Shown piece by piece: positions 16,093-24,054 of a stretch of 44,945 nucleotides of DNA. The notes below the pieces were generated by a model, which saw only the letters and a list, made by a program, of their open reading frames with translations, searched no databases and was not told where the DNA came from. Each line of letters begins with the position of its first letter. The stretch's first letter is position 1. Both the position numbers and the translations under genes were made by a program. Source of the DNA: an uncultured Asticcacaulis sp. (GTDB lineage Bacteria > Pseudomonadota > Alphaproteobacteria > Caulobacterales > Caulobacteraceae); assembly GCA_936940865.1 (NCBI GenBank), contig CAKZJB010000221.1, positions 1 to 44,945 on the forward strand, given 5' to 3'.

Positions 16093-17588
16093 GCGCGATC
16101 AGGAACGTCGTCATTGCCGGCCGCGATGCGGCAGCCTGGCTGACCGCCAACGCCTTGAGCCGCGCCTTGGGCGCCACGGGGCTCAACGTCACCGTGGTCG
16201 AGCTTCCCGGTCTCTTGCGGGCGCAGGATGTTTACGCCAGCCAGCCTGCGTTGGAAGCATTCCATCGCCTGCTGGGTTTCGAGGAGAGCGAAATCCTGAA
16301 GGCGTGTGGTGGAAGTTATAGCCTGGGTCAGACCTTTGCCAATTTCGCCCACACGCGCCCGGCCTTCCTCCAGCCGTACGGCAGCCATGGGGCGGCGCTA
16401 AATCGCCTTCCCTTCCATCAGTTGTGGATCAAGGCCCGGCAGCTTGGCCTGAATGTAGCCTTCGAGGACTTCAGCCTGAGCGCCGTAGCGGCGAAACAAG
16501 GGCGCTTCTTCGTCGCCAATGCCGAGATGGCGGCGTTCGGGCGTTGCGACTATGCCTACCACCTGCGCGCCGGCGCCTATGTCGGTTTCCTCAAGGCGCA
16601 TGCCTTACGGCGCGGTGTGACCCTGCACCAGACCCGGCACGTCGCGGCGCGGCTGGATGCGGACGGTTTGATCGACCATCTCGTCCTGGCCGACGGCACC
16701 GAGGTCGAGGGGGATTTGTTCATAGACGCCACGGGCGCGGAAAGCCGGCTGCTTGGTGAAGCGCTCAAGGTAGGCAGCGAAAGCTGGGCGCACTGGTTCC
16801 CGGCCAATCGCGTCCTGACGGCCGCGGGCGAGCGCCTGCGCACCCTGCCGTCGCATTCACAGGTCAAGGCCCTGGACTGGGGCACGCTGCACATGCTGCC
16901 GACCCAGGACATGACGGGATTGATGCACGTCTACGACGGTGGCGCCACAAGCGACGACGAGGCTTTTCGGGCCATGGCGGTTACCGCGGGGCTTCGCGTC
17001 AGTCCCGACGCCACGGTCAGCTCCCTGGCCGCCGGCCGCCGGCACGTCGCGTGGAGCGGCAACTGCGTCGCCATCGGCGAAGCGGCCTGCGTGTTCGATC
17101 CGATCGTCAATCCGGGCCTGCATTCCATTCAGCTGGGGCTGGCGCACCTGATCGCCCTGTTCCCGACCGAACGGGTCTGCGCGCTCGAGGCCCAGGAATA
17201 CAACCGCAACATCCAGCGGTCGTTCGAGCGTTTCCGCGACTTCCAACTGACCCATTACGCACTCAACAAGAATTTCGATCGTCCTTTCTGGGATCACCTA
17301 CGGACCGTAGGCTTGCCCGACATGCTGGCGCACAAGATCGAGGTTTTCCAGGCCCGTGGGCTGGTGGTGCTTTACGACGAAGAAACCTTCCAGTTCGACG
17401 AATGGCTGGCGGCCTTTTTCGGCCATGGCCTGATGCCGCGATCCTATGATCCGCTTGCCGACCTGGTTCCCCAGGACGAGGCCATACGCCATGTTCAGTC
17501 CATCCTGGGCTTCATCCGGCAGCATATCGAAGAGATGAGCTCACACGACGCCTATGTCGAAATGTTCGCCAGCCGCGACTTTGCGTAA
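16089..17588 (+). CDS. Degenerate halogenase-family protein 2, catalytic residues lost
   Basis: A 499-residue protein colinear with its neighbours across the whole family, including DYAYHLRAGAYVGFLKAHAL and DLFIDATGAESRLLGEALKVG. Its key sites differ. The FAD loop GGGTxGW is AGRDAAAW (residues 10-17); the GVGEAT segment is lost; Lys79 of PrnA is replaced by Ser78 in GSYSLGQTF; the PLEST glutamate is replaced in FDPIVNPG; and W-x-W-x-I-P is missing. It should not halogenate and may not bind FAD normally. The frame is intact and of normal length, with start overlapping the previous stop, so it is probably a functional non-catalytic partner rather than decay. It may regulate or escort the flanking halogenases. 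Confidence 0.85.
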   Translation: MSAIRNVVIAGRDAAAWLTANALSRALGATGLNVTVVELPGLLRAQDVYASQPALEAFHRLLGFEESEILKACGGSYSLGQTFANFAHTRPAFLQPYGSHGAALNRLPFHQLWIKARQLGLNVAFEDFSLSAVAAKQGRFFVANAEMAAFGRCDYAYHLRAGAYVGFLKAHALRRGVTLHQTRHVAARLDADGLIDHLVLADGTEVEGDLFIDATGAESRLLGEALKVGSESWAHWFPANRVLTAAGERLRTLPSHSQVKALDWGTLHMLPTQDMTGLMHVYDGGATSDDEAFRAMAVTAGLRVSPDATVSSLAAGRRHVAWSGNCVAIGEAACVFDPIVNPGLHSIQLGLAHLIALFPTERVCALEAQEYNRNIQRSFERFRDFQLTHYALNKNFDRPFWDHLRTVGLPDMLAHKIEVFQARGLVVLYDEETFQFDEWLAAFFGHGLMPRSYDPLADLVPQDEAIRHVQSILGFIRQHIEEMSSHDAYVEMFASRDFA

Positions 17589-17606
17589 TTCCAGAGGCCT
17601 TCAGAC

Positions 17607-19133
17607 ATGAATTCACAGCGCATCAGCAACATCGTCATTGTCGGTGGCGGTACGGCCGGCTGGATGACCGCCGCCATGCTGTCCAAGAGCCTCGGCACGC
17701 AGAACTACAGCATTACGCTCGTCGAATCGGAAGAAATCGGTACGGTCGGTGTTGGCGAAGCGACCATTCCGCCGATCCTGCTGTTCAACGAAGTGCTGGG
17801 ACTGGACGAGGACGAATTCATCCGCGAGACCAACGCCACTTTCAAGCTGGGTATCGAATTCGTCGACTGGCGCAAGGTCGGGCACACCTACTTCCACCCG
17901 TTCGGCCAGCTCGGCGTCGACATGGATGGAATTGGCTTCAACGCTTTCTGGTTGCGCATGGCGGCCATGGGCGGCAACGCCGATTTCGGCCGTTTCAATG
18001 CTGAAACCATGGCTGCGCGTGAGAACCTGTTCGCGCGGACACCGAAAAACGACACCTCGGCCTTGCCGCGCATCAATTACGCCTTTCAGTTCGACGCCGC
18101 GCAATATGCCGCCTACCTTCGCCGCTATAGCGAAAAACGGGGCGTGGTGCGCGTCGAGGGTAAGATTTCCAAGGTCCACCAGCATCCGGAAAGCGGCTTC
18201 ATCCAGTCGGTCGAGCTGGAAAGCGGCCGTATCATCAAGGGTGACCTCTTTTTCGACTGCTCGGGTTTCAGGGGCCTACTTATCGAACAGACGCTACAGA
18301 GCGGGTACGAAGACTGGTCACAATGGCTGCCGTGCAACCGCGCCGCCGCGGTGCCATGCGAAAAGGCGCCGGGGCCGATTACGCCCTATACGCGCTCGAC
18401 CTCGCGCGAAGCTGGCTGGCAGTGGCGTATTCCCCTGCAGCACCGGACCGGCAACGGCTATGTCTTCTGCAGCGAATTCATCAGCGAAGACGAGGCTTGC
18501 GAAAAGCTTCTGACGCGGCTCGACGCCAAACCGCTCAAGGATCCGAAGGTGCTGCGCTTCGTCACCGGCCACCGCAGGAAGGTGTGGAACAAGAACGTAG
18601 TGGCGCTGGGCCTGGCGTCGGGCTTCCTGGAGCCGCTGGAATCGACCAGCATCCACCTGGTCCAATCGTGCCTGACGCGCTTCATTTCGATGATGCCGCG
18701 CACAGAGTTCCGCCAGGCGGTGATCGACGAATACAACCGCATGGTCGTGGCCGACTATATCAACGTCAAGGACTTCCTGATCGCGCACTACAAGATCACC
18801 GAACGCGAGGACACGCCGTTCTGGAAGCATTGTAAAAATATGGATATTCCGGACAGTCTGAAGGCGCGGCTGGAAATCTTCTCCAATATCGGTTTCGCCA
18901 ACGTGACCCTGACCGAGCTGTTCAAGGAAACCAGCTGGTTCGCCGTCCTGTTCGGCCAGGGATTCTTCCCGAAGGACTACCATCCGGTCGCCGACGCTAT
19001 TTCGACCGATGAACTGAAGCTCAGGTTGTCGCGCGTTCGCACCGCCATCACCGATCGCATTGCCACCCTGCCGGTGCATGACGACTTCATCGCCAAACAC
19101 TGCGCGGCACCGGCGATGGAGAAGATGGCCTAA
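17607..19133 (+). CDS. Flavin-dependent tryptophan-halogenase family protein 3
   Basis: A 508-residue halogenase with all family marks. They are the FAD loop IVIVGGGTAGWMTA, GTVGVGEATIPPI, catalytic Lys80 in ATFKLGIEFVDW, the full W-x-W-x-I-P motif in AGWQWRIPLQHR, and catalytic Glu345 in FLEPLESTSIHL. This is the member most like experimentally active flavin-dependent halogenases; reduced FAD from a separate flavin reductase would be needed, and none is seen in the window. AGAGG lies 9 bases before the start, and only 18 bases separate it from the previous gene, so it belongs to the receptor-led operon. Its stop overlaps the stop of the convergent DUF6445-type gene by 4 bases. Confidence 0.92.
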   Translation: MNSQRISNIVIVGGGTAGWMTAAMLSKSLGTQNYSITLVESEEIGTVGVGEATIPPILLFNEVLGLDEDEFIRETNATFKLGIEFVDWRKVGHTYFHPFGQLGVDMDGIGFNAFWLRMAAMGGNADFGRFNAETMAARENLFARTPKNDTSALPRINYAFQFDAAQYAAYLRRYSEKRGVVRVEGKISKVHQHPESGFIQSVELESGRIIKGDLFFDCSGFRGLLIEQTLQSGYEDWSQWLPCNRAAAVPCEKAPGPITPYTRSTSREAGWQWRIPLQHRTGNGYVFCSEFISEDEACEKLLTRLDAKPLKDPKVLRFVTGHRRKVWNKNVVALGLASGFLEPLESTSIHLVQSCLTRFISMMPRTEFRQAVIDEYNRMVVADYINVKDFLIAHYKITEREDTPFWKHCKNMDIPDSLKARLEIFSNIGFANVTLTELFKETSWFAVLFGQGFFPKDYHPVADAISTDELKLRLSRVRTAITDRIATLPVHDDFIAKHCAAPAMEKMA

Positions 19134-19855
19134 CGGTGGATTTCGATAAAGCTGTTGGCGGTCAGCCGGCCGGTTCTCGGGTCGCCGGTCAGGGGCGCGC
19201 CGCCCAGAAGCGCCGAATGCAATGAGGTCGTGCTGTAGACCGCCAGACGGTTGAACTGTGCCGGCACGCAGTCGATCTGGATGTAGTGCTGCGTCTCGTC
19301 TTCGATGTAGTCGTGGCGCGGGGCGTTTTCCAGTTCCGCGAAGACGTGTTGGCGGTAACGGCCGACCCTGCGGCTGTCGACGGTTTCGAAGCCGGTCGGC
19401 AAATGGCGGTAAAGCGCCGTACCGCGAAACGGGGCGCCGCAGAAATAGTGCACCATGGCGAGGCGCCGAGGGTTGTCGGAATCAAAATGCGGTATGGTCT
19501 GCAGGGGTTCCAGTTGCTTGCCGGACAAGGTGCTGAGGCCGAAAAAGCCCTCGTAGCTCAGGCGTTCCTTTTCACTGATGCCGAAAATCTGCGCCAGCAG
19601 CGGCCGCAACGCCGAAACCAGGCTCCGGCCGTAGGCCGGGGGCAGCGCACCGTTGAGGCCGGGATAGTAGGAGCCCTTGGGCGGCGGCGCGAAATTGCCG
19701 TGGGCGACGGCGAACTCGACCATCTGCTCGGGATGCTGCAGAACATTGTCGATAACTAGCAATGGCATCCGCTCGTCGCCCACGGAACGGGCGTCGATGC
19801 GGGCGCGCGGGTTGAAAGTCAGGTCGGGAAAGGTCGGCGACATGGACAGATGCAT
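19130..19855 (-). CDS. DUF6445-type protein A (predicted 2OG/Fe(II) oxygenase fold)
   Basis: A protein of about 241 residues from a family that recurs beside halogenase/TonB-receptor clusters. The signature is an iron-oxygenase facial triad: His123 and Asp125 in TIPHFDSDNP, a distal His213 in TTSLHSALLGG, and Arg230 in TGRLTANSF at the place of a 2-oxoglutarate-binding Arg. The frame stays open far upstream (to 20701), but that part is antisense to the next gene, so the start is placed at 19855 (MHLSMSP); 19879 and 19843 are also possible. It is convergent with halogenase 3 and divergent from its paralogue at 19964. Function is predicted only from the motif layout. Confidence 0.8.
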   Translation of the reverse strand: MHLSMSPTFPDLTFNPRARIDARSVGDERMPLLVIDNVLQHPEQMVEFAVAHGNFAPPPKGSYYPGLNGALPPAYGRSLVSALRPLLAQIFGISEKERLSYEGFFGLSTLSGKQLEPLQTIPHFDSDNPRRLAMVHYFCGAPFRGTALYRHLPTGFETVDSRRVGRYRQHVFAELENAPRHDYIEDETQHYIQIDCVPAQFNRLAVYSTTSLHSALLGGAPLTGDPRTGRLTANSFIEIHR

Positions 19856-19963
19856 ACAGATCGCTTCGGAAAAGTCCATATTGCCGGTTGGGGCGAAAAG
19901 CCGCGCCCCTTTGCCCGGAAACGATTTTCGTGTAGCTGGTGGGTGCGGGAGTGACGAAAGACC

Positions 19964-20650
19964 ATGAAGATCCAAGTGCATGAGGTCGGGCGGGAACGCA
20001 GCCGGATCGTGATGATCGAAGACTTTATGGAAGATGCCGGCCAGGCGGTCGAACTGGCGGCGTCGCTGGCGCCGTTTCCGCGGGTCGCCAATCACTACTA
20101 TCCCGGACAACGCCGCCTGGTTGCCGGCAACGAACCGGCCTTCGCCTATTTCGACTGGATCTGCCGCGCCTTGCCGCAAATACTGAGCGAGGTCTGGGGC
20201 GTGCGCCGTTTCCAGATCACCGAGGCCGGGTTTTCGCTGGTGACGCAGCGGCCGCGCGAAATCCAGATGATCCAGCGCATTCCGCACTTCGATACGTTCG
20301 ACTTGGGCAACTTCGCCGTGCTGCATTATCTTAGCCGGCCGGAAAAGGGCGGGACTTCGTTCTACCGCCACCGTCGCACGGGATTCGAGGTCATCACCGC
20401 CGATCGCCATCCCCGATTCCGCGCGGCGCTGGACGAAGATGTCCGCGCGTACGGGCCGCCGGCCGAGGCCTACATCGGTGACTCGACGCCGGCGTTCGAG
20501 CGCATCGCCGACTATGAGGGCCGCTTCAACCGTCTGCTGGTCTACCAAGGGGCGCTGCTCCATTCCGGTCAGATTCCGGACGATTTCGACTTCAGCGCCG
20601 ACCCACACACTGGCCGGCTGACCGGCAACGTCTTCCTTAGCGCGCGTTGA
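19964..20650 (+). CDS. DUF6445-type protein B (paralogue of A)
   Basis: A 228-residue paralogue of the protein encoded at 19130-19855 on the other strand. The triad is His108/Asp110 in RIPHFDTFD and His200 in GALLHSGQ, with Arg218 in TGRLTGNVFL. Spacings (90 residues HxD to His, 18 to Arg) nearly equal those of A (90 and 17). Both share N-HYYPGQ/SYYPGLNG, GxxFYRH and FNRL-VY segments. GGGAGTGACGAAAG before the ATG includes a ribosome-binding site. It ends in a 14-base overlap with convergent halogenase 4. A hydroxylase or related oxidative role on the cluster's substrate is plausible but unproven. Confidence 0.83.
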   Translation: MKIQVHEVGRERSRIVMIEDFMEDAGQAVELAASLAPFPRVANHYYPGQRRLVAGNEPAFAYFDWICRALPQILSEVWGVRRFQITEAGFSLVTQRPREIQMIQRIPHFDTFDLGNFAVLHYLSRPEKGGTSFYRHRRTGFEVITADRHPRFRAALDEDVRAYGPPAEAYIGDSTPAFERIADYEGRFNRLLVYQGALLHSGQIPDDFDFSADPHTGRLTGNVFLSAR

Positions 20651-22232
20651 CGCTGAGAAAACGATCGGCCGGCCGCGGTGCGAAACCGTTGGCATAGACA
20701 TGGTCGATCATCTCACGGTGCGACGGCAGGTCCTTCGTCGCCAGCTCTCCGAAATTGCGCAGCTTGGCGAAAGTTGTTTCCGCCCTGGCGGTCTCGCCAT
20801 AGCGGCTTCGCGACGCTGACAGGTCGGTTTTGAAATCCATGCCGTACAGGATGTACTGGTAGTTGAAGTGCGCGAAGCTTTCGACGTCCAGCGTGAAGTC
20901 GAGGCGCACCGGCGGCCGGTAGCGCCACATGTCGAGCATGTATCGCAGTTCGTCCGGTATCGTCGCCGGATCGGCATTGTCGCGCCAGAACGACTCACTG
21001 CGGCGGGAAAGGCAGTAGTGCAGTTTCAGGAAATTGGTGATTTTCTCGAACCGCGCCGCCATCAGCCGATTGAACAGGGGGGCAGGCGCATCGACCGGTC
21101 CGTCGCCGGCCAGGAATTCCGCGAGGTAGCCGGCCGCGATTTCGATAAGCACGATGCCGGTCGATTCCAGCGGCTCGAAGAAGCTCCCGGACAGGCCGAT
21201 GGCAACGCAATTCTTGATCCACTGTTTGTCGCGGTACCCTGCGTCGAAGCGGATGCGGCGCGGGGTGACGCCGTCCGCCGCCGGACCGATATAACCCCGC
21301 AAGATGTCCTCGGCGCGGTCGTCGCTGGTGTGGTCGCTGGAATAGACGTAGCCGATACCGCGGCGACTATCGAGGCCGATGTCCCATGTCCAGCCGGCTT
21401 CGTGCGCAGTTGAGACGGTAAAACTGTTGATAGGTGCATCGGGATCGGGATAGGGGACCTGGCAGGCCACGGCCCGGTCGGTGAAAAGGTAAGGCCTGAC
21501 CGAGATAAAGGACGCCTTCAGCGCCTTGCCGATCAGCAGAGAGGCAAAGCCCGTGCAGTCGACGTAAAGGTCGGCGGTCAGTTCGCCATGTTCGGGTGAC
21601 ACCAACGATGTTATGGCGCCCGTGTCGTCCAGCTTCACTTCACCGACATTGCCGGTCAGGTGGGTTACGCCGAGTTCACGGCCACGGGCGGCCAGGACGC
21701 GGGCGAAGCGGATCGCGTCGAAATGGTAGGCGTAGGACAGGCGGGAGGAATAACCGTCCTCGAACAGCCGCTTGGGGGCGCGCTGGGCGTCGGCCACACG
21801 CTTCTGGAAGGTGACGGCGGCGGCGAAGGAATCGCGCCTATCCTCTTCCTGCATCAGCCAGTAGGGCACCAGGTCGATATTATCGAGGTGATAGGGCGAC
21901 TCGAACGGATGCAGGTAGTGGCTATGGCCATATTCAGAGGGCGTATGCAGCCAGTCGGCGAACTTGATGCCCTGCTTGAAGGTGGCTGAGGACTCGCGAA
22001 GGAAGGCGGCCTCGTCGATGCCGATGGCGCGCAAGGTGTCGCGAATGGTCGGAAAGGTGCCTTCGCCGACGCCGATGGTGCCGATTTCCGCGCTTTCGAT
22101 CAGCGTGATCCTGGGGCCAGCCTGACGGCCGGCTCCGAGTTTCGCGGCGAGAAGGCAGGCCGTCAGCCAGCCGGCGGTACCGCCGCCCACGATAAGAATA
22201 CGCCGTGGCGGCGCCGTATAGGTCCCTGTCAT
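20637..22232 (-). CDS. Flavin-dependent tryptophan-halogenase family protein 4
   Basis: A 531-residue halogenase-family protein. The FAD loop is ILIVGGGTAGWLTA, followed by GTIGVGEGTFPTI. The catalytic lysine is Lys86 in ATFKQGIKFADW and the glutamate lies in FFEPLESTGIVL; the W-x-W motif is AGWTWDIGL, with Gly in place of Pro. It is more divergent than the + strand copies 1 and 3 (ATFKQGIKF versus ATFKLGIEF). The start at 22232 puts the FAD motif at residue 12; the frame continues upstream but overlaps gabT. It lies 98 bases after gabT on the same strand and may be read from that promoter. Together with copies 1-3 it makes four halogenase-family genes within 8 kb. Confidence 0.9.
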   Translation of the reverse strand: MTGTYTAPPRRILIVGGGTAGWLTACLLAAKLGAGRQAGPRITLIESAEIGTIGVGEGTFPTIRDTLRAIGIDEAAFLRESSATFKQGIKFADWLHTPSEYGHSHYLHPFESPYHLDNIDLVPYWLMQEEDRRDSFAAAVTFQKRVADAQRAPKRLFEDGYSSRLSYAYHFDAIRFARVLAARGRELGVTHLTGNVGEVKLDDTGAITSLVSPEHGELTADLYVDCTGFASLLIGKALKASFISVRPYLFTDRAVACQVPYPDPDAPINSFTVSTAHEAGWTWDIGLDSRRGIGYVYSSDHTSDDRAEDILRGYIGPAADGVTPRRIRFDAGYRDKQWIKNCVAIGLSGSFFEPLESTGIVLIEIAAGYLAEFLAGDGPVDAPAPLFNRLMAARFEKITNFLKLHYCLSRRSESFWRDNADPATIPDELRYMLDMWRYRPPVRLDFTLDVESFAHFNYQYILYGMDFKTDLSASRSRYGETARAETTFAKLRNFGELATKDLPSHREMIDHVYANGFAPRPADRFLSVNAR

Positions 22233-22330
22233 TGCGGAGAAACTCCCGGTTAACGCCGCAAAATTGCTTTTCAGAACGGTATCACGGGGTTTTGGGGAGG
22301 GCAATGTCCGGCGAACGGCGTTTCGGGGGA

Positions 22331-23608
22331 TTATATTTTGAGCGCGCTTTCCAGCTTTTCCAGGCCTTCGTCCAGGATGGCGTCGGACGCGGTCAGGGGG
22401 CAGAGCAGCCGGACCGTATTGGCGTAGACGCCGCAAGTCAGCAGGATCAGGCCGCTCTCCTGGGCTTTCTGGGTAACCTGTTTGGCTGTCGCGGCGTCGG
22501 GGACGTGGCTGCCGCGCTCGGTCACGATGTCGAAGGCGACCATGGCGCCGAGGCCGCGAATGGCGTCGATCGGCACGATGTCGTTGCGCTGGCTGAGCGC
22601 TTTCAAGCGCGCCAGCAGCTTTGCGCCCTGCGCTTCGGCTTTGGCCAGCAGGCCTTCCTCGGCGATGACATCGAGCACGGCCAGCGCCGCGGCGCAGGCG
22701 ACAGGATTGCCGCCATAGGTGCCGCCGAGGCCGCCGGTGACCGGCGCGTCCATGACCTCGGCGCGCCCGACCACGCCCGACAGCGGGTAACCGCCGGCCA
22801 GCGACTTCGCCATGGTCATCAGGTCGGGGCGGGCAGCGTAATGCTCCATGGCGAACAGCTTGCCCGTGCGGCCGAAGCCGGTCTGGACCTCGTCGGCGAT
22901 CAACAGGATACCGTGGGTGTCGCAGATCTTTCGCAAGGCGGTCATAAGCTCGGGCGGGGTGATCAGGAAGCCGCCTTCGCCCTGGACGGGTTCGATGACG
23001 ATGGCGGCCACGGCGTCGGGCGCGATGTCGGCCTTGAACAGGTAGTCGAGCATCTTCAGCGAATCTTCGACCGATACGCCGTGCGCCTCGACGGGGAAGG
23101 GCAGGTGGTAGACACCGGCCTGCGGGGGCCCCAGGTCCTTCTTGTAGGGCACGACCTTGCCGGTCAGCGCCGATGTCAGGGCCGTGCGACCGTGAAAGCC
23201 GCCGGTAAAGGCGACGATGCCGTCGCGCCGCGTATGGGCGCGGGCGATCTTGACGGCGTTTTCGACGGCCTCGGCGCCTGTGGTAAAGAAGACCGACTTG
23301 GCCGGGCCGTCGATCGGCGCCAGGGCGTTGATGCGTTCGGCCAGCGCGATGTAGCTTTCGTACGGCACGACCTGGAAGGCGGTGTGCGTGAAGGCGTTCA
23401 TCTGGGCGAGCGCCGCGGCCTGGACCTTCGGGTGGCGATGGCCGGTATTGAGCACCGCGATGCCGCCGGCGAAGTCGATGAAGCGGTTGCCGTCGGCGTC
23501 CCACAACTCGGCGTTTTCTGCGCGGGCGGCGTAAAGCGTAGTGGCGTGGCCGACGCCGCGCGGGACGGCTAGGGCACGGCGGGTGGCAAGGTCGGAATTG
23601 GCGCTCAT
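22331..23608 (-). CDS. gabT: 4-aminobutyrate aminotransferase (GabT-like)
   Basis: A 425-residue class III aminotransferase. Family marks are FIDFAGGIAVLNTGHRHPKV, SVFFTTGAEAVENAVKIAR, VAFTGGFHGRT, the PLP-contacting Asp239 in LLIADEVQTGFGRTGK, and the Schiff-base lysine Lys268 in TMAKSLAGGYPLSGV. This matches GABA:2-oxoglutarate transaminase, which yields succinic semialdehyde; related ornithine or beta-alanine enzymes are less likely but not excluded. No gabD lies beside it. A TTGTGATCACAA palindrome is 35 bases upstream of the start. The gene runs toward halogenase 4 on the same strand. Confidence 0.9.
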   Translation of the reverse strand: MSANSDLATRRALAVPRGVGHATTLYAARAENAELWDADGNRFIDFAGGIAVLNTGHRHPKVQAAALAQMNAFTHTAFQVVPYESYIALAERINALAPIDGPAKSVFFTTGAEAVENAVKIARAHTRRDGIVAFTGGFHGRTALTSALTGKVVPYKKDLGPPQAGVYHLPFPVEAHGVSVEDSLKMLDYLFKADIAPDAVAAIVIEPVQGEGGFLITPPELMTALRKICDTHGILLIADEVQTGFGRTGKLFAMEHYAARPDLMTMAKSLAGGYPLSGVVGRAEVMDAPVTGGLGGTYGGNPVACAAALAVLDVIAEEGLLAKAEAQGAKLLARLKALSQRNDIVPIDAIRGLGAMVAFDIVTERGSHVPDAATAKQVTQKAQESGLILLTCGVYANTVRLLCPLTASDAILDEGLEKLESALKI

Positions 23609-23642
23609 GGTCAGGCTCCGGGAATTTCCGGAAGCCTACGGT

Positions 23643-23654
23643 TTGTGATCACAA
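23643..23654. promoter_or_regulatory. Palindromic operator candidate upstream of gabT
   Basis: TTGTGATCACAA is a perfect 12-bp palindrome 35 bases before the gabT start, in the likely promoter zone. The form could suit a CRP/FNR-like or GntR-like regulator. The regulator is not identifiable here. Confidence 0.4.
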
Positions 23655-23723
23655 TTTGCAACGTCAGCACAGACGTATCCGATCTCATTCCGACAGAAAA
23701 TTCCGAATTGCCGCAGGCAATGA

Positions 23724-23958
23724 GGCAAGCGCGAATGCGCGTGGGCGCTGATGCGGCGGGCCTCGCGGCGCTTGAGCGGGAAAAATGAAACTCCGAAATG
23801 CGGAGTATTTCGGCAAGCGCGAATGCGCGTCGGCGCTCGTGCGTCGAGCCCGCGCGGCACTTGAGCGGCAAAAATGAAACTCCGAAATGCGGAGCATTTC
23901 GGCAAGCGCGAATGCGCGTCGGCGCTCGTGCGCCGAGCCCGCGCGGCACTTGAGCGCA
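23724..23958. repeat. Tandem intergenic hairpin repeats, unit about 89 bp
   Basis: About 2.6 copies of an 88-89 bp unit fill the gap between gabT and the efflux genes: one partial diverged copy, then units beginning at 23781 and 23870. Each unit contains three potential hairpins: CCGAAATGC/GCATTTCGG, a GCGCGAATGCGCG palindrome, and TCGGCGC-tcgt-GCGCCGA. Base changes between copies keep G-U pairing in the stems (GTATTTCGG for GCATTTCGG; GCGTCGA for GCGCCGA). It resembles repetitive extragenic palindrome families. Open frames across it (ISEFHF-like peptides) are spurious. Confidence 0.82.
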
Positions 23959-23996
23959 CAAAAAAGAGGGGGTGGGCCGGGAAATCCACCCCCTCT
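23957..23996 (-). terminator. Intrinsic terminator of the efflux operon
   Basis: Read on the minus strand, an 11-bp perfect stem AGAGGGGGTGG/CCACCCCCTCT (positions 23996-23965) is followed by TTTTTTGTG. It lies about 60 bases after the stop of the MFS gene, the last gene of the minus-strand operon. Confidence 0.88.
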
Positions 23997-24054
23997 CTGC
24001 CGCGGGGGAATGCCGCGGCGCCCTCGCCGGGAGCGAGGATTCGGTTTGGCTGCC

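Noticed and set aside
20652-22232. Fusion of GabT frame and halogenase 4 into one 955-residue protein
   Set aside because: The upstream part of that frame is a shadow of gabT in another frame; the FAD motif begins 11 residues after the ATG at 22232.
23724-23958. Possible CRISPR array
   Set aside because: The repeated unit is 88-89 bp without distinct unique spacers, is internally palindromic, and no cas gene is near.
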